Positions 8,406-16,765 of a stretch of 64,000 nucleotides of DNA are shown here, one piece after another. Position 1 is the stretch's first letter; every line of letters starts with the position of its first letter. The translations under genes and the position numbers were made by a program. Below the pieces are notes generated by a model. The model saw only the letters and a list, made by a program, of their open reading frames with translations. It did no database searches and was not told where the DNA came from. Source of the stretch: G016756615 sp035556195 (GTDB lineage: Bacteria; Pseudomonadota; Alphaproteobacteria; Rhizobiales; Rhizobiaceae); NCBI GenBank assembly GCA_035556195.1, contig DATMFK010000063.1:1-64000 (forward strand), read 5' to 3'.

Positions 8406-9788
8406 ATGGGCATCACCCAAGCGAGCACTCCACGCGACATAGTGTTTATTAGCAAGGCGACACCGGGCGATGACGATTTTGCGCTGTGGCTCGCCCCGCG
8501 TCTTGAAGCGGCTGGCTACAAGGTTTTCGCGGATATTCTGGTGCTTGAGGCGGGTGACCGCTGGCGCAAGGTTTTGACGACGACGTTGCAGGAGTGCGCG
8601 TGCAAGCTCCTCCTGTGTTGCAGCGATGCGACCTTATCGCGCGACGGCGTCTTGGAGGAACTCGGTATCGGGCTTGATCTCGCGAAGACGCTGAAGGATC
8701 CAAAATTTGTCATCCCGCTTCGTCTCGAGCCCTTCAAGAAAGTCTTCGGGATGGGCGAACTGCAATATGTCGACTTCGAGCGAGGCTGGGCAGAGGGCCT
8801 GAGCAAACTTCTTGAGATGCTCAAGCGGCAGAAGGTGCCACGCGCGGGCGAGCCGAGTATCAATCCCAACTGGGAGTCCTATCGTCGGCGCAGTCCGATC
8901 CCGTTGATCGGCGAACCCGAGCCGCTGACATCGAACTGGCTGCGGATGGTGAGCGCCCCGGACGAGATCCACTTCTATGAGGGAAGAGGCGTTCTGCCGG
9001 CGAACGCGATTCAGCGGCTCGCGCGCGAGGCCAAATTTCCTGTCGCGCTGAACGGAAGCGGGTTTCTTACCTGCGCCATGCCAGATGAGATAGAGAGTGA
9101 GTTCTCGCACCTGGGTCGCTTCGCACGAACGAACTCAATCCCTTTTCTTGAATTCGTCGAACGTGGTTCTGAGAAGCTTGGCATTGCCAAGCAGGATGCC
9201 TCGAACATCATGGTGGCGATGGTGCGCCGCGCATGGGAGGCGTACTGCATCGAGCGCGGTCTGCTCTCCTATCAGTACGTGGGCGCGATGGGATTTCACG
9301 CATCAGGGGATCAGGCCAAGCTGGGAGAGCGCATCCCTTGGGGCCGGCAGGGCGAGCGCCGGTCATCGATGCTGCGCAACGAAGCCCGCGGTCATGTGTG
9401 GCAGTATGGCGTGACCGGGACGCCGGCCTTCTGGCCACTCCCCCATCTCAAGCTCAAATCGCGCGTACTCTTTGCGCCGCCACATGAGGGTGATGCCGGA
9501 TCCCCCTATGATGATCCGCGCAAGCAGCACCGGCTGCGCCGAAGCGGATGCAAAGGATGGCGCAACAAGCAGTGGCGCGGCCGCCTGCTCGCCTTCTTGG
9601 AGTTGCTCTCCAGAGAATCCGCTTTCATTGCGCTCGCAATGGGGGCCAACGCGTCGATCAAGCTGGAGGCGCAGCCGATGATCTTGACTTCGCCGGTCAG
9701 CACGAAGCTGCCGGACGCCATGGCGGAGGATGCGGAAGAGGCGGATGAGTCGACGCTCGGCCGGCCTGAGGTTGACGAGGCAGAGTGA
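8406..9788 (+). CDS. TIR-APAZ protein, effector subunit of a SPARTA system
   Basis: SPARTA systems pair a TIR-APAZ protein with a catalytically dead short Argonaute. Target recognition makes the TIR domains assemble and destroy NAD(P)+, killing the infected or plasmid-bearing cell. Here a TIR domain covers about residues 9-140 (DIVFISKATPGDDDFA, then CSDATLSRDGVLEELG) with the likely catalytic glutamate at 84 or 85. The APAZ region, which packs on Argonaute, fills about 150-435. The last 23 residues hold ten Asp/Glu and one Arg; acidic C-terminal tails of TIR-APAZ proteins are reported to control nucleic-acid loading. The stop overlaps the Argonaute start. At 460 aa it has the usual size for this family. 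Confidence 0.88.
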   Translation: MGITQASTPRDIVFISKATPGDDDFALWLAPRLEAAGYKVFADILVLEAGDRWRKVLTTTLQECACKLLLCCSDATLSRDGVLEELGIGLDLAKTLKDPKFVIPLRLEPFKKVFGMGELQYVDFERGWAEGLSKLLEMLKRQKVPRAGEPSINPNWESYRRRSPIPLIGEPEPLTSNWLRMVSAPDEIHFYEGRGVLPANAIQRLAREAKFPVALNGSGFLTCAMPDEIESEFSHLGRFARTNSIPFLEFVERGSEKLGIAKQDASNIMVAMVRRAWEAYCIERGLLSYQYVGAMGFHASGDQAKLGERIPWGRQGERRSSMLRNEARGHVWQYGVTGTPAFWPLPHLKLKSRVLFAPPHEGDAGSPYDDPRKQHRLRRSGCKGWRNKQWRGRLLAFLELLSRESAFIALAMGANASIKLEAQPMILTSPVSTKLPDAMAEDAEEADESTLGRPEVDEAE

Positions 9789-11338
9789 TGGAGATTCCAG
9801 AAAAGACCCTCCAGGTTGAACATCTTGAGGAGCCGCCGCTGGTTTTTGCTTACGAGCAGAAAACCGCCCATCCAAAAGATGGCCTATTCCTCTATGGACC
9901 GCATCAAAAGAGCACCAAGACGAAGGATATCCGCGTTGGCGTGATCGGCACGGCAAAGGGCATCGGGTTTTTCCGGGACTGGGCCAAGAACATCATGCGC
10001 CCGGTTTTGGTCCCGCCGCCTGGCAAAGGTGAGAAGGTCGATCGTCTGCATCTGGCGAATTTTCCTGGGCTGGAGCCCGGGTTTGGGATCAGCTTTAATC
10101 CCGATGAGTGTGTGGGGCTGACGCTCGATGCGCGCGACATCGAACAGGCGACCTCGATCCTCAATCATCATGAGGCCGTCGCGGCCACCGTGAAGCTGTA
10201 TGCCGATCGGGCCAAGCGCCATAAGCGAAACGATGAGCGCGACGTTGATGTCTGGGCGTTGATCATTCCGGAGATCATCTACGATCGCTGCCGGCCGGGA
10301 TCGAAGCGCACCGGCGTGCCGCTGGTGGCGGGAGAATTTCTGCGGCGGCAGAAGAAGCGCTCGGATTTACCCCTACTCCAGCACCTTCTCAGCGAGGCCG
10401 GCGAAGATATTTTCGATGACACGCCGGACTTCCACCGTCTGGTAAAAGCAGCGTTTCTGACGATCGCGCCCACTCAGCTCTTGCGCGAGACAACGCTCGC
10501 GCCGGAAGCGTTCATAAACAAGCATGGCTACCCGGTGCGGCGCACGCAGGATCCGGCAACGATCGCCTGGAACCTTGCAACGGGGCTTTACTACAAGACC
10601 CAGCCGCTCCCGCCCTGGAAGCTCGCTGAGGTGCGCCCGCGCGTATGCTATGTCGGCCTCGTCTATAAAAATCTGCCGAACGATCCGAACGATCATGCGT
10701 GCTGCGCGGCGCAAATGTTCTTGAATGAGGGAGATGGCGTCGTCTTCCGAGGCGCCAACGGCCCCTGGAAGACGGCCGCTCACGAGTATCATCTCGGCGC
10801 CGACGCGGCGAAGAAACTCCTCGCACGCGTCCTCGAGACATACGCGGACAATCACAGTGGGCCGCCGAAAGAAGTGTTCATTCACGGCCAGACTTATTTC
10901 AATGAGATCGAATGGAAGGCGTTCGAGTCTGCCGTGCCGGCTGGCACCAACCTGGTTGGTGTGCGCATCCGCCAGACTAAGGGCGAGACGAAGCTGTTTC
11001 GGGACGGGGACTACCCCGTGCTCCGCGGGACGGCGATGCTGCTCGATGAGCGCAATGCGTATCTCTGGACCACGGGATACGTGCCGCAGCTCGATACCTA
11101 TATCGGGCCGGAGACGCCGAACCCGCTCTTCATCACCGTCCTGCGGGCCAAGGGTGCGATGCCGAATATCAAAAGTGTGCTCTCGGACATCATGGGCCTG
11201 ACCAAGATCAACTACAACTCGGCGAACTTTAACGACGGGCTGCCGGTGACGGTGCGCTTTGCGCAGATGGTGGGTGATGTATTGACCATGGGAGCAGCGA
11301 AGGACTCCGAGCGCGCGCCATTCAAGTACTATATTTGA
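9788..11338 (+). CDS. Short prokaryotic Argonaute (MID-PIWI), SPARTA guide-binding subunit
   Basis: This 516-residue protein has the length and layout of short prokaryotic Argonautes: a MID-like half (KDIRVGVIGTAKGIGFFRDW) and a PIWI-like half (PPKEVFIHGQTYFNEIEWKA), without N and PAZ domains. The position where a first catalytic Asp would be expected reads VFIHGQTYF, so slicing activity should be absent, as known for short forms. It would bind an RNA guide, detect complementary DNA and trigger the TIR subunit. ATG 9788 shares its A with the upstream TGA (TGATG); GTG 9785 is one codon earlier. The tight coupling fits a 1:1 complex. Confidence 0.88.
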   Translation: MEIPEKTLQVEHLEEPPLVFAYEQKTAHPKDGLFLYGPHQKSTKTKDIRVGVIGTAKGIGFFRDWAKNIMRPVLVPPPGKGEKVDRLHLANFPGLEPGFGISFNPDECVGLTLDARDIEQATSILNHHEAVAATVKLYADRAKRHKRNDERDVDVWALIIPEIIYDRCRPGSKRTGVPLVAGEFLRRQKKRSDLPLLQHLLSEAGEDIFDDTPDFHRLVKAAFLTIAPTQLLRETTLAPEAFINKHGYPVRRTQDPATIAWNLATGLYYKTQPLPPWKLAEVRPRVCYVGLVYKNLPNDPNDHACCAAQMFLNEGDGVVFRGANGPWKTAAHEYHLGADAAKKLLARVLETYADNHSGPPKEVFIHGQTYFNEIEWKAFESAVPAGTNLVGVRIRQTKGETKLFRDGDYPVLRGTAMLLDERNAYLWTTGYVPQLDTYIGPETPNPLFITVLRAKGAMPNIKSVLSDIMGLTKINYNSANFNDGLPVTVRFAQMVGDVLTMGAAKDSERAPFKYYI

Positions 11339-11647
11339 GCGTCCGGCCGAACAGGCACCGCGTCGGGATGCTGGTAGCCTCCCTTCCGGCCATGTTCGAG
11401 GTATCGATGGAGACCCTAAGCTCCCGGTCTGTTCACCCGGACAGGGAGCGAAAAACACATCTTGTGCAGGGCTTTTTGAGGTGAGAAAACTGCGACACAA
11501 AGCCTATCGAGACAGGCAATTGTGACATCCGCTTGCAGAATTCATGGCATGAGGCCAGATTTCTCGTTTCTTATCAACGAATTATACTCTTCCTGAAAAA
11601 ACTTGAGACACCACCATGAACGTGAGTTATTAATAGCGCTGTGTGAC

Positions 11648-13279
11648 ATGATGGATGTCGTAGCTGAATATCTGGGACGCCACGGGCCATGCCTGACGAG
11701 TGATGTGAGCGAGTATCTCGTTCAGTCGCAGGGTCTCAGTGCGGTCGCCGCCCGCAAACGTGTTTCGCGCAGCCCGGAGCCGGTGAAGCGGCTTGGGTTT
11801 GTCATTTTTCCGCGCCGGGCGCGTTTCATCTATCTCGAGCAACAGTTCGGATCTGCCGTCTACTGGCACAACCTGATCGACGCGCTGCATGCGACGAACT
11901 CGATTTATGGGCATGCGCTTGCGGCGCTTCGGCTGCGCGATGGGATCATGCCTGAGCAGCATTTTGCAATCGCGTGCGGCGCGCCGGTCAAGCAGGCACG
12001 CCATTTGTCGCCGGAGACGATCGTCACGCGGCTCCAGAAAGCCGGACTGGTTAAGACGCTGCCGATGGCGGGGCTAGGCAATTGCATCGCGCTCGTCAAT
12101 GAAGAGGAGCATTACGAGCAGAAGGCAATTATTCTACGCGCGCGGCTGACCACCGAGGAGATCCTTCTTGCAGCCGTGCGCGATTGGGTGCGCAAGCTAG
12201 GTCTCGTCAGCTACGACCGGGTAAAGATGCGCAGCGGGCCGGCGCTACCTATGGTCGGCACCTTTGCTTGGGATCTCTCGGCCCCCTCGTACCTCTCGCC
12301 GATGATTAGGTCAGATAAGCGCGGCGGAGCGAAGCCCGGTTTTTTCGTGTGCGACGTGCTCTTTGGCCGGCGGCTTGATGTGGCCGATGTGCGCCCCTTT
12401 ATCACGAAATGCGTCACGCTGCGCGGATTGAAGAATATCGGTCCGTGTCTGCAGATGTTTGTGGCGGAGCGATACTCGCGGGAGGCATTCGCGCTTCTGA
12501 AGAAGCACGGCATTGTTCCGGCTACTCCGCGCACGCTCTTTGGCGAAGAGGTTGCGGAGGCTCTCTCGGAGGTGACCTCCGTGCTGATTTCGGCGGCCTA
12601 TGCTGCGCTCGATCCTGTGAAGCTCGATGGGCTGTTTCGCCGCCTCGGCAAGATCGAAGGAGCGGCGACGCAACTCCGCGGGACGCTATTCGAGTTCCTG
12701 GTCGCGAGCTTCTGGCGCAGCGAGGGTGAGGATGTCGACCTCAACCGGATATTCAAAGAAGGTGCGCAGAGCGCCGAAGTCGATGTTCTCATTCACCGCA
12801 AACGAACCGCGGTCAAATTCATCGAATGCAAGGGCTACAGCCCCTACGGCATGGTGCCCGATGAAGAGGTTCGAAAGTGGCTCGAGGTTCGCGTCCCCTT
12901 CCTTCACAAGCAGGCGCTCGCGCATCCTGACTGGCGTAATCACCACTATAAATTCGAGCTCTGGTGCTCAGGTCAGCTCTCGCCTGAATCGCTGGCGAAG
13001 ATCGAAGAGGCGCGCGGGAGGATCAAGAAAGCGCGCTACGAAATCGAGCTATTGCGCGGACCCGAGATCATGAACCTTTTCGCAGCCGGAAGAGACGAGG
13101 CGCACGCGATCGCGTTTGAGAAGCATTTTCTGAAGCCATACGAGCCGGAGGGATTCTTTGGATGGGAGGAGGAGGAGGAGATTGCTGCTGCGAGCCGTGC
13201 GCAAGCTATCGGGAGAGACCAAACCACGGCATTTGAGGAAATGCCCATGCCGAGAAGAGACTGCATAGTGGAAGTTTGA
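11648..13279 (+). CDS. Putative PD-(D/E)XK nuclease with N-terminal winged helix
   Basis: I do not recognise a named family. The C-terminal half contains a credible PD-(D/E)XK core: LRGTLFEFLVASFW as the first helix, then EVDVL with Asp379, a basic strand and FIECKGY with Glu393 and Lys395, the D-ExK arrangement of restriction-type nucleases. The N-terminal 90 residues look like a winged helix (GPCLTSDVSEYL, AVAARKRVSRS), and a second similar stretch follows (SPETIVTRLQKAGLVKT). The end is strongly acidic. The frame is open back to TTG 11603; ATG 11648 is preferred but has no clear ribosome site. It lies 309 bp after Argonaute on the same strand, so it may be an accessory nuclease or a separate defence gene. 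Confidence 0.65.
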   Translation: MMDVVAEYLGRHGPCLTSDVSEYLVQSQGLSAVAARKRVSRSPEPVKRLGFVIFPRRARFIYLEQQFGSAVYWHNLIDALHATNSIYGHALAALRLRDGIMPEQHFAIACGAPVKQARHLSPETIVTRLQKAGLVKTLPMAGLGNCIALVNEEEHYEQKAIILRARLTTEEILLAAVRDWVRKLGLVSYDRVKMRSGPALPMVGTFAWDLSAPSYLSPMIRSDKRGGAKPGFFVCDVLFGRRLDVADVRPFITKCVTLRGLKNIGPCLQMFVAERYSREAFALLKKHGIVPATPRTLFGEEVAEALSEVTSVLISAAYAALDPVKLDGLFRRLGKIEGAATQLRGTLFEFLVASFWRSEGEDVDLNRIFKEGAQSAEVDVLIHRKRTAVKFIECKGYSPYGMVPDEEVRKWLEVRVPFLHKQALAHPDWRNHHYKFELWCSGQLSPESLAKIEEARGRIKKARYEIELLRGPEIMNLFAAGRDEAHAIAFEKHFLKPYEPEGFFGWEEEEEIAAASRAQAIGRDQTTAFEEMPMPRRDCIVEV

Positions 13280-13356
13280 TGATTAATCGTGGTTCAGAGT
13301 GGCGCCGCTGGCATCCGATGCCATCGTCTCGTGACGTGCGCGAAGCGGTCGGCTGA
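13279..13356 (+). pseudogene. 25-codon coupled ORF, possible remnant of a PHP/AAA defence gene
   Basis: The nuclease stop and an ATG share a base (TGATG at 13277-13281), and the coupled frame reads MINRGSEWRRWHPMPSS and stops at 13354-13356. From memory, large PHP-domain/AAA defence proteins such as the TrlF type often begin with RGSEWRRWDxHxH, where the histidines are catalytic. Here the frame leaves that pattern after the tryptophan. It may be the stump of such a gene lost downstream of the nuclease, or simply a short coupled peptide. Confidence 0.35.
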
Positions 13357-13458
13357 TCCACGGCGACCGCATCATGGCCAACCATTCGTCTCGCTTTCCA
13401 TCGCTCCATCTGGACATCGACAGGATGACCGCCATCTTCGGGGACCGATCCGCGATCT

Positions 13459-14289
13459 ATGGACGCATCGTCAACGACATTTGCGCCCGACCTGACCAAG
13501 GACAGCTATACATTCGAAAATCTCGCCGAGTTCGAGCGTAAGTCAAGCGACGAGGTCACAGGCCGGGAGTACTCCGGTCGTGTCTATTGGACGGAGATAC
13601 TGTACCGGGCGCATATGGCATCGGTGGCCTCGGTGTTCCGGGCGACCCGATGGGTGAACGTCGCAATCCGCGAGTATGAGGCCGGAAGCCTGTATGGGTG
13701 CGCATCAGCCTGCAGAAGCCTGATTGAATCCGCCGGCGATATCACACACAGCCTCGGCCCGGTGCCCCACACACTCGCGAGAATAAAGGATGCGGTAATG
13801 GCGGAAATCTCGGGAAAGGGGGGAGAAGTCGTTATTCTCTCCGCTGATCTCGAAGACTCGCTCACACACTTTACGCACGCCAGGAAGGTGGCAAAGACTG
13901 AAACGGCTCCAGAGAGTCACAAGGCGAAGCCGTCTGTCCAATACATCGACCAGGTCAACCGGATGCAGATTGCTGGCGTGAAGACCTTCTACGCGAAGTT
14001 ATGTGAGATCGTTCACCCTGCTGCGGACTCCGTGGCTGTTACCTTTGTTCCGCACGATGGCGCTTGGCTCGTCGACCCATGCAACGAAAAACGTGTACTG
14101 GAAGCGATGATCGCCGAACGAAGAGACACGCTGAAAGGTCTGTTAATGGCGTCATACAACGCGCCTCTGCTGATTCTCAGGGTACTTCACGCGTTCGGCA
14201 TCTTCACGAAACTCTCTGGCCTGCGCAAATACCGATTCGATGAAATCCCCGAATGGAAGAAGATCAAGACCGCGCTTCGATCGGGATAG
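13459..14289 (+). CDS. Hypothetical protein, HEPN/DUF5677-like helical protein
   Basis: The 276-residue product has no signal peptide. It is mostly helical with an R-x-LIE segment (ASACRSLIESAGDI at about 76-89), and later YAKLCEIVHPAADSV, which resembles the pattern seen in DUF5677 and Cthe_2314-like HEPN proteins. HEPN proteins are often RNases in toxin or abortive-infection systems, but a canonical R-x4-6-H motif is not obvious. Its position as the last gene of the SPARTA/nuclease island suggests a defence role by association only. A C-terminal hydrophobic stretch (APLLILRVLHAFGIF) may be a core helix. Start ATG 13459 has no strong ribosome site. Confidence 0.6.
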   Translation: MDASSTTFAPDLTKDSYTFENLAEFERKSSDEVTGREYSGRVYWTEILYRAHMASVASVFRATRWVNVAIREYEAGSLYGCASACRSLIESAGDITHSLGPVPHTLARIKDAVMAEISGKGGEVVILSADLEDSLTHFTHARKVAKTETAPESHKAKPSVQYIDQVNRMQIAGVKTFYAKLCEIVHPAADSVAVTFVPHDGAWLVDPCNEKRVLEAMIAERRDTLKGLLMASYNAPLLILRVLHAFGIFTKLSGLRKYRFDEIPEWKKIKTALRSG

Positions 14290-14513
14290 GTGCAGACCTG
14301 ACCACGCTTCCTGCCACCTCCTGAAAGCATTAATGTCCGGTTTTCAGGTGCAAACAAACACCTCGAACGGCCGGAATGGGAGCGCAAAGCAGGCGTTTAG
14401 GAAGAGTGGCCAGAATGACTCGAATCGGGAAGCAGGAGCCGAAGCGCCGACGGGAACCAAAGTAGACGTTCCGGCGAGGGGCTCGCGTCGAGCGCCCTCG
14501 CCTCCCAACCCGC

Positions 14514-14996
14514 CTATCTCAGCGTCGCCGCGATATTGCCGCCGTCCACGGTCGTCACATCCGCCGTGGTGCGCTCGGCGAGCGCATGGTGCAGGAAGGC
14601 CTGCGCCACGTGCTCGGCGGTCACTTCCAGTCCGAGCAGGTTGCCCGACATGTAGTCCTTCTCGGAAAGGCCGCGCGCCCTGGAGCGGCTGGCGATCATC
14701 TCGTCGGTCAGCTGTCCTGAGCGGATGCGGTCGGCGTTGACGGCGTTGGAGCGGATGCCGAGCGGCCCGTATTCCAGCGCGTATTGGCGCGAGAGGAACA
14801 GGGTCGCCGCCTTGGGAAGGCCATAGGCGCCGAATTTCGGGGCCGGGATTGACCGCCTGCTTGGAGGTGTTGAAGAGCAGCACGCCGCCGGTGCCCTGCT
14901 GCTTGAAGATGCGCACCGCGTTCTGCGCCGCATTCTGATGGGCGAAGAAGTTGAGCTCGAAGCTCTTGCGCAGCAGCGCGTCGTCGATCTCGCCGG
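14514..14996 (-). pseudogene. Duplicated 3' end of the RhaD-type aldolase/dehydrogenase gene
   Basis: This block is about 95% identical by hand count to 28373-28853, the last 157 codons of the intact gene, and keeps the same TAG stop. One extra G near 14840 shifts the frame, so it cannot make the dehydrogenase C-terminus (NTSKQAVNPGP is followed by nonsense). Similarity continues about 40-50 bases beyond the stop, into a GC hairpin also found after the intact gene. It ends abruptly at 14996, inside codons for GEIDD. It is a partial duplication at the right border of the defence island. Confidence 0.9.
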
Positions 14997-15659
14997 TCAA
15001 TCTGCGTGCATGTAGTCCGCCACGCTGTAGCAATGGCTCGCCTGGTAGGCGTTCCGCCCTCGGTTCATGTGCGTCAGATTGAACGTCCGAATGCCGCGCA
15101 ACACGCGGCGGCTCCCGAGGAATTTGCGGATCGAGACAGAACCGCGCACATTGATTCCGAACATGTCCGCACCACGCGGAAAGAAATAGCTGACGTCCTC
15201 AGGCAAGGCGACGCTTTGCTCGAGAGAGGGCTGGTCCACTTGATCCGGCGTGGCAGAACCGTCCGTCGTGAAATCTGAGAGATGCACGATGACTCTGGCG
15301 CGGACATCCTCGCCATGCGCATAGAGCGTGAAAAGCTCCATCCAGCTCGCATTGACGCGGATGAGCGGCTTGTCCGAAGTCGACGGCAGACAGGAAACCG
15401 ACCAGTAGGAACGCTCCGTCTTGCGCGGGATCGGAATGCAGTTTGGACCGTATAGTCGAAGAATTCCCAGCACTTCCCTTGCCTGCGGGCGGCGAAGCAG
15501 CTTCTCAAATCGCGCGACATATTTGAAGCGCTGTTCCAGGGACTCCGAGCGGTCGCCGGCGTCCGGCAAGACGGTCTTGCCCTCTATCCAATCGCGCTGT
15601 TGTTCAAGATCGAGGAATTGCCGCACACCAGTGGTTCTCGGGCGAGGAGCCGTGCCCAT
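14997..15659 (-). CDS. Hypothetical protein, probably truncated at its C-terminus
   Basis: I do not recognise the family of this 220-residue protein. It is soluble, with no signal peptide or membrane helix. Notable stretches are LRLYGPNCIPIPRKTERSYW at about 68-87 and NASWMELFTLYAHGED at about 103-118; basic residues are frequent near the end. The stop codon TGA lies exactly at the break where the duplicated aldolase fragment begins, so the original reading frame was probably longer and has been cut by the rearrangement. Start ATG 15659 is plausible. It may still be expressed, but function is unknown. Confidence 0.5.
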   Translation of the reverse strand: MGTAPRPRTTGVRQFLDLEQQRDWIEGKTVLPDAGDRSESLEQRFKYVARFEKLLRRPQAREVLGILRLYGPNCIPIPRKTERSYWSVSCLPSTSDKPLIRVNASWMELFTLYAHGEDVRARVIVHLSDFTTDGSATPDQVDQPSLEQSVALPEDVSYFFPRGADMFGINVRGSVSIRKFLGSRRVLRGIRTFNLTHMNRGRNAYQASHCYSVADYMHAD

Positions 15660-15726
15660 GTCAGGCGTCCCGTGAAATTCGTATGCGTGTCATCGCAAGT
15701 CTCCGTGACCGGCTCGCCGCCCCCGA

Positions 15727-16125
15727 CTATCGGTCGGAAAAGCGTCTTTTGGCCTCCTCGGTGGCGGGCATGTAGAGGGAAACCGCGTTGCCCTCGGGAT
15801 CCCGAAACTGGAAGGTCCTGTTGCCCCACGGCATGGTCTTGAGTTCGTGGACGAGTGGTACGCGTTCTTTGAGGCGGTCATACTCGGCATCGATGTCATC
15901 GACCTGCAATTCGATGAAGAGCGTGCGGTTCGCCCCAGGCTCGGCGCTCCCCTCCGCCCAAAGTGGTACCGTGTCGATCGAGCCGATCGCCAAGACCGCA
16001 CCGGGCAGGACCAATTCGGCAAAGACCGGTGCAAGCCATTGCGCCTCCACCTGGGTGATCATCTCATAGAATGCCACCATTTGCCTGATATCGCCTGCGA
16101 TGATGCGAACCGATGCAAATTTCAA
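15727..16125 (-). CDS. VOC (glyoxalase/bleomycin-resistance) family protein
   Basis: The 132-residue protein has the paired beta-alpha-beta-beta-beta pattern of the vicinal oxygen chelate fold: MKFASVRIIAGDIRQMVAFY at the start and LFIELQVDDIDAEYDRLKER in the second half, ending FQFRDPEGNAVSLYMP. Single-domain VOC proteins act as dimers in glyoxalase, dioxygenase or drug-binding reactions; the substrate cannot be told from sequence. It is divergent from a decayed YafY-type regulator, a common pairing in Rhizobiales, so it may have lost its regulator. Confidence 0.85.
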   Translation of the reverse strand: MKFASVRIIAGDIRQMVAFYEMITQVEAQWLAPVFAELVLPGAVLAIGSIDTVPLWAEGSAEPGANRTLFIELQVDDIDAEYDRLKERVPLVHELKTMPWGNRTFQFRDPEGNAVSLYMPATEEAKRRFSDR

Positions 16126-16220
16126 CGCTCTCTCCTGTCGATGGCGGCCGTTCGCCGCGTCGGTACGGCGGTTGTCTCACACCCCTGTTGCCACCATTGT
16201 GGCAGCAGTCGTCAGCACGT

Positions 16221-16428
16221 GTGCGCAAGCCGATCGTCTCTTTCAGCTCATCCAGGTTCTCCGTCGCACCGGCCAACCGCGCCGTGGCTGCTCTTGCCGA
16301 GGAACTCGACGTCTCCAGTTTTCGATCCTGCGATCATTGGCTGCGCGGACCGGGTCAGCCGACCTCCGCGCCGATCAGCACGATACACGTTGACCCCGGA
16401 GGGCGCCGACTTCATGCTGGTGACATGA
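16221..16428 (+). pseudogene. Remnant of a YafY/WYL-family transcriptional regulator
   Basis: Reading across frames gives the familiar N-terminus of YafY-type regulators: VRK, then ADRLFQLIQVLRRTGQP in a second frame, AVAALAEELDVS in another, and YTLTPEGADFMLVT before TGA 16426-16428. At least two frameshifts separate the pieces, and the WYL sensor domain is absent. It begins at GTG 16221 and points away from the VOC gene, the usual arrangement for this regulator and its target. It cannot make a working protein. Confidence 0.65.
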
Positions 16429-16453
16429 TGACTCGGCCTGCAGATTCCCGCCT

Positions 16454-16759
16454 GTGACTTCCGATCCTCTGGATCAAATTCGCAAACGTTTCCTCGAAAG
16501 ATGCGGGGATGATCTTCACCGCCTCAAGGAGCTGAGATCGTCCGGCGCCTGTTGGGACAATCCGGACGCGATCTCGACGCTGACAGGGATTGCTCACTCG
16601 CTTGCCGGCGCCGGCGGCACTCTCGGCTTTCCTGAAATCAGCAACAAGGCGTTCGAGCTGGAATCGATGCTGATCGGGCGAAATCTCGATGAGCGCGCCA
16701 CCGCTGCGCTGGATCGCCTGATCGAGACCCTGGAAACAGTCTCCGCTTCGTCAAGGTGA
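16454..16759 (+). CDS. Histidine phosphotransfer (Hpt) domain protein
   Basis: This 101-residue single-domain protein carries the Hpt motif AHSLAGAGGTLGF, with the phospho-accepting His at about residue 48 and the helix-turn glycines in place. Hpt proteins relay phosphate between the receiver of a hybrid kinase and a final response regulator. It converges on the glycosyltransferase gene with a 6-bp gap, next to an operon that encodes a hybrid kinase and two stand-alone receivers. It is a natural phosphorelay partner for them, which is inference from position. The start is GTG 16454. Confidence 0.85.
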   Translation: MTSDPLDQIRKRFLERCGDDLHRLKELRSSGACWDNPDAISTLTGIAHSLAGAGGTLGFPEISNKAFELESMLIGRNLDERATAALDRLIETLETVSASSR

Positions 16760-16765
16760 TCGATG

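Noticed and set aside
11420..11449. GCTCCC/GGGAGC hairpin after the Argonaute gene as a terminator
   Set aside because: It is followed by GAAAAAC on the plus strand, not a T-run, and the stem is interrupted; transcription may well continue into the nuclease gene.
13289..13495. 68-codon ORF between the nuclease and the HEPN-like gene
   Set aside because: It overlaps the coupled ORF and the next gene, and its sequence looks like out-of-frame GC-rich DNA.
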